Shown here: positions 43,249 to 52,552 of the stretch, one piece after another
Layout: every line of letters starts with the position of its first letter
How positions within the stretch are numbered: the first letter of the stretch is position 1
From: Natrinema zhouii
Lineage (GTDB): Archaea; Halobacteriota; Halobacteria; Halobacteriales; Natrialbaceae
Assembly (NCBI RefSeq): GCF_013456555.2
Contig: NZ_CP059154.1
Span: 3,410,001 to 3,474,000, forward strand
Direction of reading: 5' to 3'
DNA: 64,000 nucleotides
Translations under genes and position numbers: made by a program
Notes under the pieces: generated by a model
Database searches by the model: none
The model's input: only the letters and a program-made list of their open reading frames with translations
What the model was told of the DNA's origin: nothing

Positions 43249-43520
43249 GAGTTCCGTCCAAGCGGTGGAAATTCGGCACCGGATCGTTGACTTCGATATA
43301 ATTCGAGGTCGCTTCTCGCGTTCCGGTTAGTATTCGTCAATCGGACGGAAGAGAGCAACGGTAAAAAGAGCACCGCAGATAGATTCCGCCAAAACGGGTC
43401 GTGAAAGTACGCCCCTAGAAGAGCCCAGAATCGCAACGAGACGGTCGCCGATGCCCGCTGCGGGAGGGACGTCACCGGAACCGATCGTTCGGGAGGCCAC
43501 GACGAACTGGAAGCCAACGA

Positions 43521-43540
43521 TTCAAATCCCAGTCCGCCCA
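43521..43540 (+). repeat. Isolated tRNA 3'-end-like sequence upstream of fen1
   Basis: TTCAAATCCCAGTCCGCCCA looks like a T-loop plus acceptor 3' strand, and resembles the decayed tRNA-Gly copy at 34988-35010 (both contain TTCAAAT.CCAGTCCGC). No matching 5' half exists upstream, and the T-stem does not pair well (AACGA versus CCCAG). The rest of the 303-base gap 43249-43551 shows nothing else recognisable. Confidence 0.35.
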
Positions 43541-43551
43541 ACTACCTCCCA

Positions 43552-44529
43552 ATGGGTAACGCTGCACTGCGGGATATCGCCGTCATCGAGGAGATTCCCT
43601 TCGACGATATCGAAGGCGTCGTTGCCGTGGACGCACATAACTGGCTCTACCGGTACCTGACCACGACGGTCAAGTGGACCGACAGCGACACGTACACGAC
43701 CGGCGACGGAACCGAGGTCGCGAACCTGGTCGGGATCGTCCAGGGACTCCCCAAGTTCTTCGAAAACGACGTGACGCCGGTGATGGTCTTCGACGGCGGC
43801 CCCTCGGAACTCAAAGACGACGAGATCGAATCCCGCCGCGAACAGCGACGGAGCTACGAGGACCAACTCGAGACCGCCCGCGAGGAGGGCGACGCGGTTG
43901 CCATCGCACAACTCGAGTCCCGCACGCAGCGGCTGACGCAGACGATTCAGGAGACGAGCCGAGAGCTCCTTCGGCTCCTTGACGTGCCGATCGTCGAAGC
44001 GCCGGCAGAGGGGGAAGCCCAGGCCGCTCACATGGTCAAGCGGGGCGACGCCGACTACGTCGGCTCGGAGGACTACGACGCCCTCCTCTTTGGCTCTCCG
44101 CTGACGCTCCGCCAACTGACGAGCAAGGGCGACCCCGAGCTGATGGACCTCGAGGCCACCCTCGACCACCACGAGCTGACCCTCGAGCAGCTGATCGACG
44201 CGGCGATCCTCATCGGGACGGACTTCAACGAGGGCGTCTCCGGCATCGGCCCGAAGACGGCGATCAAAGCGATCACCGAACACGGCGACCTCTGGAGCGT
44301 CCTCGAGGCCCGCGGCGCACACATCGAGTACGGCGACCGCGTGAGACAGCTGTTCCGCGATCCGAACGTGACCGACGACTACGAGTTCGACGCGGCCGTC
44401 GATCCGGACCTCGAGGCCGCGAAGTCGTACGTGACCGACGAGTGGGGCGTCGACGCCGACGAGGTCGAACGCGGCTTCGAGCGCATCGAGGAGAGCGTCA
44501 CGCAGACGGGGCTGGACCGCTGGACGTAG
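43552..44529 (+). CDS. fen: Flap endonuclease 1 (FEN1/XPG family)
   Basis: 325-residue structure-specific nuclease that trims 5' flaps in Okazaki-fragment maturation and repair. The N-terminal XPG block has the metal ligands [14 protein letters not shown] and [12 protein letters not shown]. The XPG-I block has [14 protein letters not shown] and [11 protein letters not shown]. The helix-hairpin-helix block is [20 protein letters not shown]. The C-terminus ends in a PCNA-interaction box, TQTGLDRW. The start [11 protein letters not shown] lacks the usual archaeal MGV..L opening in detail but aligns in position. Confidence 0.95.
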   Translation: MGNAALRDIAVIEEIPFDDIEGVVAVDAHNWLYRYLTTTVKWTDSDTYTTGDGTEVANLVGIVQGLPKFFENDVTPVMVFDGGPSELKDDEIESRREQRRSYEDQLETAREEGDAVAIAQLESRTQRLTQTIQETSRELLRLLDVPIVEAPAEGEAQAAHMVKRGDADYVGSEDYDALLFGSPLTLRQLTSKGDPELMDLEATLDHHELTLEQLIDAAILIGTDFNEGVSGIGPKTAIKAITEHGDLWSVLEARGAHIEYGDRVRQLFRDPNVTDDYEFDAAVDPDLEAAKSYVTDEWGVDADEVERGFERIEESVTQTGLDRWT

Positions 44530-44639
44530 CTCGTCGGACAGTACTCGGCGATCGATCGAACCCGTGCTCGCTAATTCTGCTAGAGCCAGCAAAACGGTCG
44601 CCGGGCGCCAGACCGAAGTCCGGCACGGCCCGTTCTCCG

Positions 44640-45662
44640 ATGATGAAGGCCTACGAAGTGCAGGAAGCCACGAGCGAGTACGACGGAATCGTCGAAGTAG
44701 AGCGCGAACGACCCGCGCCGGATGACGACGAAGCGCTCGTCCGGATGCACGCGGCCTCGCTCAACTACCGCGATCTGGCCATCGCGAACGACGAACTCAC
44801 CTATCCGGGCGCGGCGCTGCCGGTCGTGCCGCTCTCGGACGGTGCCGGCGAGGTCGTCGCGGTCGGCGACGACGTCGAGCGGCTCTCGGAGGGCGACCGC
44901 ATCGCGACCCCGTTCGCCCCCGACTGGATCGAGGGAGAGGGGACGCGCGAGAAGATGGCGCGGACGACCGGCGGCAACGTCGACGGCGCGCTGGCCGAGT
45001 TCACGACCTTCCCCGCCGAAAGCCTGGCAATCCTGCCCGACCATCTCTCGTTCGAACAGGGTGCGACGCTCTCGTGTGCAGGCCTTACCGCGTGGCGCGC
45101 GCTCGTCGAGGACGGCGGTCTCACCGCCGGCGAGACGGTGCTCGCGCTCGGGACCGGCGGCGTCTCGACGTTCGCGCTCCAGTTCGCGACGATGCAGGGG
45201 GCCGAAGCGGTCGTCACCTCTTCGAGCGACGACAAACTCGAGCGGGCCCGCGACCTCGGCGCATCGGAGACGCTCAATTACGAGGAAAACACCAATTGGG
45301 GCGAATTCGTCCAGGAGCGGACCGACGGCGGCGTCGACCACGTCGTCGAGGTCGGCGGCCCGGGAACGCTCGAGCGGTCGCTCGAGGCGGCCGCGGTCAA
45401 CGGACACGTCCACCTCATCGGGGTGCTCGCGGGGCATGAGGGGCAGGTCCATCCGGGACCGATGCTCCACAAGGCGCTGACCGTCGAGGGCGTGATGGGC
45501 GTCGGCAGTCGCGCGATGTTCGACCGGATGAATCGGGCCATGGCCGCCACCGAGATGGAGCCCGTGATCGACCGAACCTTCGATTTCGGCGAGACGCGCG
45601 AGGCCTACCGGTACGTCGAGGTCGGCGAGCACCAGGGGAAGGTCGTGATTTCGATCGAGTAG
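44640..45662 (+). CDS. Zinc-independent MDR oxidoreductase (quinone-reductase/alcohol-dehydrogenase-like)
   Basis: 341 residues (340 if the second Met is used). The catalytic N-domain reads MHAASLNYRDLAIANDE..YPGAALPVVPLSDGAGEVVAVGDDV (landmarks AASLNYRDL and PLSDGAGEVVAVG), typical of MDR proteins that lack the catalytic-zinc cysteine. The Rossmann domain has VLALGTGGVSTFALQFA and later GASETLNYEENTNW. These enzymes reduce quinones, enals or aldehydes with NAD(P)H. The substrate is unknown. No partner genes are adjacent. Confidence 0.88.
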   Translation: MMKAYEVQEATSEYDGIVEVERERPAPDDDEALVRMHAASLNYRDLAIANDELTYPGAALPVVPLSDGAGEVVAVGDDVERLSEGDRIATPFAPDWIEGEGTREKMARTTGGNVDGALAEFTTFPAESLAILPDHLSFEQGATLSCAGLTAWRALVEDGGLTAGETVLALGTGGVSTFALQFATMQGAEAVVTSSSDDKLERARDLGASETLNYEENTNWGEFVQERTDGGVDHVVEVGGPGTLERSLEAAAVNGHVHLIGVLAGHEGQVHPGPMLHKALTVEGVMGVGSRAMFDRMNRAMAATEMEPVIDRTFDFGETREAYRYVEVGEHQGKVVISIE

Positions 45663-45889
45663 GGTACGCTCGAGCGCCCCGATCGGACGCCGTGCTCGAG
45701 ACGGGCTGAGAGGACTCGAACACCGTGGCCGTGAGCGGGACTCCGAGCAACGCGAGGTGTCCGCTCACCGGGGAAGGGCAGGCTGTTCACCGAAACCCAC
45801 TGCGAGCGAGTGAAACGAGCGAGCGGGCCGACGACCGATGTGAGTGAAACGAACGGAGGGAGGAGTGCTTTTCATCGACGTTTTGCCGA

Positions 45890-45910
45890 GGGCGCGGCTA
45901 TGCCGCGCCC
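45890..45910 (-). terminator. Hairpin downstream of phosphomevalonate decarboxylase
   Basis: A perfect 9-bp inverted repeat (GGGCGCGGC / GCCGCGCCC) with a 3-base loop lies 19 bases beyond the pmd stop on the minus strand, with TCGG and a T-rich TTTTGC nearby. It could terminate or protect the pmd transcript. The DNA 45750-45890 is GAGCGAGTGAAACGAGCG-type haloarchaeal intergenic filler without a gene. Confidence 0.5.
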
Positions 45911-45929
45911 GCAGAGCAAAAGGTCGGCT

Positions 45930-46913
45930 CTAGAACAAGTGCTTCTCTTCCTTGAGGAGTTTCGCGGGACCGCCGACGTTCCAGGTGGTCGTGGAGACGC
46001 CGCAGTCGGAGACGGCTTCCTCGACTTCCTCGGCGTACTCGTCGGTGGTGTTGACGTAGACGCTGGCCCCGGTGTCGGTCGAGAAGTAGACCGGGATGTC
46101 CTCTTCCTCGCGGAGTTCGCGCACTTTGTTGAAGACCGCGAGCGTGGCCGGCTGCCAGTAGACCCAGCCGGAGGGACCGGTCATCGTGGTCGCCGCGAGC
46201 GAGAGCGAGTCGTGTTCGGCGAGTTCGAACGCGCCCTCGAAGTCGTTGTTTCGCAGTGCGTCGCGCATCTTGGCAATCTGCTCGTGAATGTGCGCGTTGC
46301 GCGCCTGGAACATGTGACTGTCGGCGGCCTCGCGGTGGGCATCCTCGGTCTCCTTGTGGTAGGGGACGAGTCCGACGATGATCTTGAGGTTCTCGTGGAG
46401 GTCGGACGGAATCCGTTTCGAACGGCAATCCTCGTCGTTCATCCCGGTGTAGAGCTGGGAGAACGCGCCGGTGACCGCGCGCGCGGACGACGCCGAGCCG
46501 ACGCGGGCGATCGTCGAAACCTCCTGTCTGCTGGCATCGAGCTCGGCCGCTTCTGCCAGCGCCATCGCCGCGGCCGCGAAGCCCGACGAGGATGACCCGA
46601 GGCCGACGTTCGAGGGGAAGCTGTTCTCGCTCTCGAGGCGTACCGGATACACCGTGTGGGCGGCGTCGGAGCGCGAGCGGGCCTTCTCGACGACGGCCTC
46701 GACCCGTTCGTACGCGCGGCCGTCGAGTTCCTCGCCGTCGACGACGAACGTGTCCTCCTCGTAGTCCATCGAGAACTCGACGGTCGTTCGGGTGTGGCTG
46801 GGTGCCGTACAGACGCTGATACTGTCGTGATACGGAAGCCGCTTGATATCGTCGCGCATCCCGTGATACTTGACCAGTCCCTGGATGGGGTGGGCCATGG
46901 CCGTGGCTTTCAT
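45930..46913 (-). CDS. pmd: Phosphomevalonate decarboxylase (alternative mevalonate pathway)
   Basis: 327-residue GHMP-family decarboxylase. The N-terminus MKATAMAHPIQGLVKYHGMRD, the phosphate-binding loop LGSSSSGFAAAAMALAE (about 105-121), GSASSARAVTGAFSQL, and the C-terminal YFSTDTGASVYV are all diphosphomevalonate-decarboxylase-like. In haloarchaea the orthologous enzyme was shown to decarboxylate phosphomevalonate to isopentenyl phosphate, feeding isopentenyl phosphate kinase, so I name it accordingly. It supplies C5 units for archaeal lipids, as does the prenyl synthase at 51410. The ATG at 46913 is preferred to a GTG two codons upstream. Confidence 0.93.
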   Translation of the reverse strand: MKATAMAHPIQGLVKYHGMRDDIKRLPYHDSISVCTAPSHTRTTVEFSMDYEEDTFVVDGEELDGRAYERVEAVVEKARSRSDAAHTVYPVRLESENSFPSNVGLGSSSSGFAAAAMALAEAAELDASRQEVSTIARVGSASSARAVTGAFSQLYTGMNDEDCRSKRIPSDLHENLKIIVGLVPYHKETEDAHREAADSHMFQARNAHIHEQIAKMRDALRNNDFEGAFELAEHDSLSLAATTMTGPSGWVYWQPATLAVFNKVRELREEEDIPVYFSTDTGASVYVNTTDEYAEEVEEAVSDCGVSTTTWNVGGPAKLLKEEKHLF

Positions 46914-47041
46914 ACCCACATAGGTGGCTGAGGACCGCTTAAATCACACGGCATCCTATCGACCTCGAGTATCCGGTCCCTCAGCGGCGTATTCGACGGT
47001 TCTGGCGGATATCCGCCGTGACGCCGGACGGAGAATCAGAT

Positions 47042-47695
47042 TCACGGCGTTCGATCTCGAGCATCGGCGTCTCGTTGCGACTCCTCGAGTTCGGATTTCA
47101 CATCGGTTGCCGTTGCCTCCTCAAGCGCAGCGAGTCGCCGCTCGAGCGACGCGATGTCGTCCCGCAGGGTCGACTGTAACTGCTCGAGATCGGTCTCGAG
47201 GTCCGACGTGACCGCGTCGAAGGCGGTCGTGACCGTTCGCTCGAAAGTCTCGAGGTCGTCCGCGAGCGCGTCCAGATGGGCGTCATCGGCGTCAGTGCCG
47301 GTGTCGACTTCCACGAGGGATTCCCGCACCGCAGCGAGCTCCGATCGGAATTCCCTCGTCTCGGATTCGAGCGCCGTCAGTTGGTCGTCGACCCCCTGCA
47401 AGCGACGAGTGAGGGAGTCGAGTCGGGGCTCGAGGTCGTTCTCGATCGCGGCCTGCAGTTCCGCGTCGACCGCCGCACGGTCGTCGACGTCCGTCCGCAG
47501 CGTCTCGAGGTCGTCTTCGATCTCCACGATCCGATCCGCGTCGGCCGTTCGCTCGAGGTCGAGCGCCCGACGGAGCGATGCGCTGTTCGTTCCGTCGTCA
47601 GCCTCGAGTTCGGTGAGCAATACCTCGAGAAGGTCGGTACCCTGCCCCCCTGCCGTCTGGTCGAACTGCGCACGAGTGTCGTCATCCCCTGTCAT
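47042..47695 (-). CDS. Acidic coiled-coil protein
   Basis: 217 residues, almost wholly alpha-helical with heptad-type hydrophobic spacing from about 20 to 200 (LETLRTDVDDRAAVDAEL; LDSLTRRLQGVDDQLTALES; LEQLQSTLRDDIASLERRLAAL). No membrane segment, signal peptide or catalytic motif. Many haloarchaea have a coiled-coil gene near nth; function unknown. It is divergent from the nth gene across 218 bases of AT-rich, non-coding DNA. Confidence 0.7.
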   Translation of the reverse strand: MTGDDDTRAQFDQTAGGQGTDLLEVLLTELEADDGTNSASLRRALDLERTADADRIVEIEDDLETLRTDVDDRAAVDAELQAAIENDLEPRLDSLTRRLQGVDDQLTALESETREFRSELAAVRESLVEVDTGTDADDAHLDALADDLETFERTVTTAFDAVTSDLETDLEQLQSTLRDDIASLERRLAALEEATATDVKSELEESQRDADARDRTP

Positions 47696-47913
47696 TATCG
47701 AAATTCGGTCCCGGTCGGAACCCGATTCATACTATCGTAGTGGTGTATGATAATAATATCCCTTCAACGAATTCATCGCTGTATCAATTGGTGTCCCTGC
47801 TCGTCACCGGTATCGACGGCTATCGTCGGAGAGAGTACTGGCGGATTGCTGCGACGCCGACTGTCCGTCTCGAACCGAACGGCTCAAATGCGCGCTCTCG
47901 CAACGATTTCAGC

Positions 47914-48597
47914 ATGGGAACCCCGCTCGAGACCCGCGCCGACCAGGCCGAGGAGATCGTCGACCGCCTCGAGGACGCTTACCCCGATTCGACGATCTCG
48001 CTGCGGTACTCGAACCGGCTCGAGTTGCTGATCGCGGTGATCCTCTCGGCCCAGTGTACGGACGAGCGGGTGAACGAGGAGACGAAGCAGCTCTTCGAGA
48101 CGTACGACGGCCCCGAAGACTACGCGAACGCACCCCAGGAGGAGCTCGCGGAGGCCCTGAACTCGATCACCTACTACAACAGCAAGGCCGAGTACATCCG
48201 CGACTCCTGTGAGACGATCCTCGAGGAGCACGACGGCGAGGTGCCGGATACGATGGCCGAACTGACCGAGCTCTCGGGCGTCGGTCGGAAGACGGCGAAC
48301 GTCGTCCTCCAGCACGGACACGACATCGTCGAGGGAATCGTCGTCGACACGCACGTCCAGCGGCTCTCGCGGCGACTGGGACTCACCGAGGAGGAACGGC
48401 CCGAACGGATCGAAACTGATCTGATGGAGATCGTCCCCGAGAGTGATTGGCAGCAGTTCACTCACCTCTGTATCGATCACGGACGGGCGACCTGCACGGC
48501 CCGGAACCCCGACTGTGCCGACTGCGTGCTGGCGGATATCTGTCCCTCGGAGAAGGGCGACAGCGAGGTTGACCTCGCCTCCGGAGAACCCTGGTAA
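47914..48597 (+). CDS. nth: Endonuclease III (DNA glycosylase/AP lyase)
   Basis: 227 residues. The HhH-GPD fold is complete: LLIAVILSAQCTDERVNEETK, helix-hairpin-helix LSGVGRKTANVVL with the Schiff-base Lys, and the catalytic Asp in VDTHVQRLSRRLGL. The [4Fe-4S] cluster motif CTARNPDCADCVLADIC (C-x6-C-x2-C-x5-C) closes the domain. It removes oxidised pyrimidines in base-excision repair. The start MGTPLETRADQAE was preferred; the open frame extends 58 codons upstream into an AT-rich non-coding region. Confidence 0.95.
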   Translation: MGTPLETRADQAEEIVDRLEDAYPDSTISLRYSNRLELLIAVILSAQCTDERVNEETKQLFETYDGPEDYANAPQEELAEALNSITYYNSKAEYIRDSCETILEEHDGEVPDTMAELTELSGVGRKTANVVLQHGHDIVEGIVVDTHVQRLSRRLGLTEEERPERIETDLMEIVPESDWQQFTHLCIDHGRATCTARNPDCADCVLADICPSEKGDSEVDLASGEPW

Positions 48598-48698
48598 CCG
48601 GCGGTAGAATGGCCGAGATCGGCGATATTCCCGGCATGCCGACTGTCGCAAGCCCAATTCCTTTTCAGCGACCGGCGGTATCCCCATTCGGGATCACT

Positions 48699-48959
48699 AT
48701 GTCCGACAACACTGACGAGCGCGAGAACACCGGCAAGGACGAACACGGGCGGGACGTACAACTCGAGCACGAGGAGACCGATCCCGAGGAAGCTCGGGAC
48801 GAGGAGGAGCTCACCGAGGAAGAGAAGGAGGCCCGCGAACGGCAGGACGAAGAACAGCGTCGTCAGGACATCGAACACAAGTCCGACGATCGCGTAGACG
48901 ACGCCCTCGAGAACGCGAATCCAGATCACCACCGAGACGAGGAACCGTACAACAGCTAG
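48699..48959 (+). CDS. Small, highly acidic haloarchaeal protein
   Basis: 86 residues from MSDNTDEREN; about 40 percent Asp/Glu, with two helix-prone stretches (EELTEEEKEARERQDEEQRR) and no hydrophobic core, so probably unfolded or a partner-bound adaptor. It is preferred over a hydrophobic frame on the opposite strand because codon third-position GC and haloarchaeal amino-acid bias fit only this frame. Function unknown. Confidence 0.7.
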   Translation: MSDNTDERENTGKDEHGRDVQLEHEETDPEEARDEEELTEEEKEARERQDEEQRRQDIEHKSDDRVDDALENANPDHHRDEEPYNS

Positions 48960-49056
48960 CGACGGTCGAGTCGAGGCGATCCGGTCCCGCCCGCAGACAA
49001 CCGTCACCAACCGCAGACACCGCGTTTTTCGCGCTCTCTTCCGCCGATTCCTCGAG

Positions 49057-49872
49057 TTACTCCGCAAGTTGTTCGTCCGGAACGACCAGCGTCGGGAGCG
49101 TTCCGGCGAGGGAGACGTCGACCCGCGAGTCGATCGTGACCGTGCCGATCGATCGCCCGTCGACCACGAGGGTGACGGTGCAATCCTCGCGTTCGACCGT
49201 GAACGCGAGGTCGTCGTTCGGCAGCACCCACTGTCTGGTCTGTGTGACGAAGGGGCCGATCGGGGCGACCGTGAGGGCGTCGACGGCCGCCGAGAGGTGT
49301 GGCGCGTCGACGGCGCTCGCGTAGCCGTGACTGCCGGCCGGCGTCGCTGCGACGACGCCGTCGGCGCGAAAGGTCGCGACCGCTCGATCGCGGCTTCGGA
49401 CCCCGTACTCGGAGATCCGTGCCGGTTCGTCGGTGATCAGCGTCACGTCGAAGAGGGCGCGCTCGCGTACCAGGTTCTCGCTGGACTCGCCGTCGTCAGC
49501 GGGGTCCGATTCGAGGCTCACGCCCAGAACGGATCGCGTTCGACGGACGGCCCGTCCGTCGAGCACGGCCTCGAGCGCGTCGGGGAGGTGATCGCAGTCG
49601 ACCGACTCGATCCCCGAGACGGAGCCGACCGGAAGGACGGGGAGGTTGACATCGGCACGTGCGACCGCAGAGAGAGTTCCTTCGCCGGCCGCTAGCAGCA
49701 CCGACGGCTCCGCTGAGAGAACGTCCTCGAGGCTGCCGTCGACGGCCGTCCCGCCGGCGTCGGCGAGCACCGACTCGAGGGTGTCGTCGACCGCGACTGC
49801 CTCGCTCCCGTCTGCCTCGCGATCGACGACGCCGACGACGGGGTCCTCGTCCGCGCTCCACGCGGCATCCAT
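49057..49872 (-). CDS. NAD kinase-like protein with altered catalytic motif
   Basis: 271 residues with the NAD-kinase C-domain signature FRADGVVAATPAGSHGYASAVDAP and APIGPFVTQTRQWVLP. The nucleotide-binding GGDGT motif of NAD kinases is instead GEGT (VLLAAGEGTLSAVARA), with Asp replaced by Glu and a Gly missing. Haloarchaea usually carry a canonical NAD kinase elsewhere plus this divergent paralogue. It may have altered or no kinase activity. The start MDAAWSADED (49872) was chosen over 49899. Confidence 0.75.
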   Translation of the reverse strand: MDAAWSADEDPVVGVVDREADGSEAVAVDDTLESVLADAGGTAVDGSLEDVLSAEPSVLLAAGEGTLSAVARADVNLPVLPVGSVSGIESVDCDHLPDALEAVLDGRAVRRTRSVLGVSLESDPADDGESSENLVRERALFDVTLITDEPARISEYGVRSRDRAVATFRADGVVAATPAGSHGYASAVDAPHLSAAVDALTVAPIGPFVTQTRQWVLPNDDLAFTVEREDCTVTLVVDGRSIGTVTIDSRVDVSLAGTLPTLVVPDEQLAE

Positions 49873-49960
49873 GGCCGTCAGTTCACACGGCCCGCTCAAA
49901 AGCGTACGGTTGTCGGTCGCCGACCGCGCGCCGGCGGTCGATCTCGCTCGGCGGCGGCGC

Positions 49961-51271
49961 TCACTTGTCGTACGGCCAGTCGCCGGTGATCTTCATCCCT
50001 TCGGCGAGGTCCTGCGCCTCGAGGTCGGCCGCGATCGCGTCGGGATCTCTGCGGTCGATCGTCACGTCCTCGCGGGCGAGTGCGACGACGTACGCGGTCA
50101 GGAGGATCGCCTGTTCGGACAGGGTCCGGGGCTCGAGTTTCTCGATGGTGTCAGCGAAGGTGTGCCCCCAGCCGCGGCCGGCGTCGTCCGATATCGACTT
50201 GACGTGACAGCCCGGGACGCCCCACGTGACGAACGACCAGTGGTCGCTGTGCGGGCCGAGTTTCGGGACGGTGCCGATCGGATGGTCGTACCGGTCCGCA
50301 ACGTCGTTCGCGACGTCCTGAAGCGCGTCGAACCCGTGCGTAACGATCGAGAGCGTCCGATCGCGGACGACGCCGTCGCTGTTGATCACCGCTTTGATCG
50401 CATCGTGATCCGCCCGTTCGGCGTACCGGGCCGATCCCACGAGGCCGACCTCCTCCGCGCCGAAGGCGACGAACTCGACGCGCGTCTCGAGGTCGTCCTC
50501 GCGATCTGCGAGGGCGTTCGCGAGTTCGACCACCATCGCGGTGCCGGCGCCGTTGTCCATGGCCCCCTCCGAAATATCGTGGGCGTCGACGTGGCTCGTC
50601 ACGAGCACGCGCTCGTCGGTATCGGGGCCGAGTTCGGCGCGAACGTTCTGGCTCTCGGCGGGATGAACGTCGGCCTCGACGGAGACCGTGATCGACTCGC
50701 CGTCGAACCGTCGGGCCAGTCGCGCGCCGACCTCGCTCGAGACGCCCAGCGCCGGGATCTCGCCGACGGGGTCCTCGTCGGTGCCGACGCTCCCGGTCGG
50801 TGGGAGACAGCCCTCGACGTGATTTCGGTAGACGAATCCCACTGCGCCGTTCTCTACGGCGTGGTAGTACTTCTCCCGACGGTGGAGGTACCGGTCGTAG
50901 TAGTCGGGCACGTCGCTGCGGACCATGACGATGGCGTCCTCGACGTCGGTCTCCTCGAAGTCCTCTGGGAGGCCGTAGCCGAGATCGACCAGCGGCGCGA
51001 CGACGCGCTCGTCGGGGCTGCGCGGTAGGGCGATACACTCCTGGGTCGTATCGCCGGCGGTAATCGCGCTATCGCCGCGGGTCCAGCCCTGTATCTCGAA
51101 CGGCTCGAGGCGGGCGTTTCGCGCGCCGGCGTCGGCCAGCGCGTCCCGAGTCGCTTCGGCGGCCTCGCGTTCGCCCTCGCACCCGGCCATCCGGTTCCCG
51201 ATATCGACGAGTCGCTCGAGGTGGTTCCAGCCGACGTCGCTCTCGAAGATGGAGCCGATCCAGGCGGTCAT
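49961..51271 (-). CDS. M28-family zinc aminopeptidase with PA domain
   Basis: 436 residues. A PA-type insertion (about 75-190, EDAIVMVRSDVPDYYDRYLH; GAVGFVYRNHVEG) precedes the M28 catalytic domain. Zinc ligands and catalytic acid can be seen in TSHVDAHDISEGAMDNGAGTA, VEFVAFGAEEVGLVGS, INSDGVVRD, and the late His in GWGHTFADT. No signal peptide, so it acts in the cytoplasm, probably trimming peptides. It is divergent from the prenyl synthase gene. Confidence 0.88.
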   Translation of the reverse strand: MTAWIGSIFESDVGWNHLERLVDIGNRMAGCEGEREAAEATRDALADAGARNARLEPFEIQGWTRGDSAITAGDTTQECIALPRSPDERVVAPLVDLGYGLPEDFEETDVEDAIVMVRSDVPDYYDRYLHRREKYYHAVENGAVGFVYRNHVEGCLPPTGSVGTDEDPVGEIPALGVSSEVGARLARRFDGESITVSVEADVHPAESQNVRAELGPDTDERVLVTSHVDAHDISEGAMDNGAGTAMVVELANALADREDDLETRVEFVAFGAEEVGLVGSARYAERADHDAIKAVINSDGVVRDRTLSIVTHGFDALQDVANDVADRYDHPIGTVPKLGPHSDHWSFVTWGVPGCHVKSISDDAGRGWGHTFADTIEKLEPRTLSEQAILLTAYVVALAREDVTIDRRDPDAIAADLEAQDLAEGMKITGDWPYDK

Positions 51272-51409
51272 GGCTGGAACGTGGAGGGATGGCGGTGTAA
51301 TTGTATCGCTCGACCGATTCGATCAGCCGGGACCAACGTGCCGGTTGGTACCACTCAGTGACACGACAAACTACAAATCTTTTTCACGCCGCTCCCTCTC
51401 GGACTCGAT

Positions 51410-52474
51410 ATGCGGGAGACGCTTGCCGACTGGCGGCCGGCCATCGACGAGGCGATCGCCGACCTGGTTCCACGCGATATTGACGCCGACTACCTCGAGT
51501 CCTTTTTCGGGCCTCCGACCTACGAGTACGATCCCGACGGCATCCAGCGCGCGCTGTCGACGCCGCTGTGGGACCTGCTCGACCGCGGCGGGAAACGGTG
51601 GCGCGCGGTGCTCTTTCTCGTCTTCATGGAGGGGTTCGGCGAGGATCCGGCCGAGTACCTCCCCTACGCCTGTATCCCGGAGATCCTCCACAACGGGACG
51701 ATCATCGTCGACGACGTCGAGGACGGCGCAGCGATTCGCCGGGGCGAACCGGCGCTTCACCGTGTCTACGGGCGTGATATCGCGCTCAACGTCGGCAACG
51801 CGATGTACTTCCTCCCACTGAAGGTCATCACGCAGGATCCGGCGGACCTGCCGGCCGGCCGGCGGCTGGCCGCCTACGAGATGCTGATGCACGAACTCAA
51901 CCGAACACATCTCGGCCAGGGGGTCGACATCTGCTGGCACAACGAACGCGAGGTCCGGATCAGTACTGACCAGTACCTCGAGATGTGCGCATGCAAGACC
52001 GGCTGCCTCGGTCGGATCGTCGCTCGCCTCGCCGCAACCATCACCGACCAGCCCGCCGAGGTCGAGGCCGCCATCGCCACGTACGCGGAACTGACCGCGG
52101 TCGCCTTCCAGATCGGCGACGACATTCTCGACGTCGAAAACTCACTGGGTCGGGCCGGCGAGTTCGGCAAGGAGTTCGGCAACGATATCCGCGAAGGCAA
52201 GAAAACACTGCTGGTCATCCACGCGATGGGGGAAAGCGAGCCGGTGCGCGCCCAGCGGCTGCAGGCGATTCTCGAGGCCGATGAGAACACCGACGACGAG
52301 ATTATCGAGGCCCTCAAAATCCTCGAAGACGCCGGCAGCATCGAGTACGCCCGCGAACGAGCACTCGAGTTGGCCGCCGAGGCGCGCGCGGCGATCGACG
52401 GACTGGACTTCGACGCGGAGACGACCCGGAAGCTCGAGGAGTTCACGGAGTTCGTCATCGAGCGCGACGAGTAG
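51410..52474 (+). CDS. idsA: Polyprenyl (geranylgeranyl/farnesyl) diphosphate synthase
   Basis: 354 residues of the all-alpha prenyltransferase family. The first Asp-rich motif is DDVED (residues 101-105, IIVDDVEDGAAIRRG) and the second is GDDILDV (about 233), with RGGKRWRAVLF upstream binding the allylic diphosphate. The enzyme condenses isopentenyl with allylic diphosphates to C15/C20 chains for archaeal membrane lipids. The residue positions before DDVED that set chain length give no firm prediction. The N-terminus (about 55 residues before GGKRWR) is longer than usual. Confidence 0.93.
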   Translation: MRETLADWRPAIDEAIADLVPRDIDADYLESFFGPPTYEYDPDGIQRALSTPLWDLLDRGGKRWRAVLFLVFMEGFGEDPAEYLPYACIPEILHNGTIIVDDVEDGAAIRRGEPALHRVYGRDIALNVGNAMYFLPLKVITQDPADLPAGRRLAAYEMLMHELNRTHLGQGVDICWHNEREVRISTDQYLEMCACKTGCLGRIVARLAATITDQPAEVEAAIATYAELTAVAFQIGDDILDVENSLGRAGEFGKEFGNDIREGKKTLLVIHAMGESEPVRAQRLQAILEADENTDDEIIEALKILEDAGSIEYARERALELAAEARAAIDGLDFDAETTRKLEEFTEFVIERDE

Positions 52475-52552
52475 GGGTCCAAGCGTCCCGAAACAGTCAG
52501 GAATGATGAACAGTAGGGTCAGATACTACAGTCTCGACGTGGAACCCCAGGT

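Noticed and set aside
43505..43545. A functional tRNA gene upstream of fen
   Set aside because: Only the T-loop/acceptor-like 3' part is present, and no pairing 5' half or anticodon arm can be found.
48477..49067. A 196-codon minus-strand frame with several apparent membrane helices
   Set aside because: The hydrophobicity is the complement of Glu/Asp codons in the small acidic gene 48699-48959 and it also overlaps nth; no independent support.
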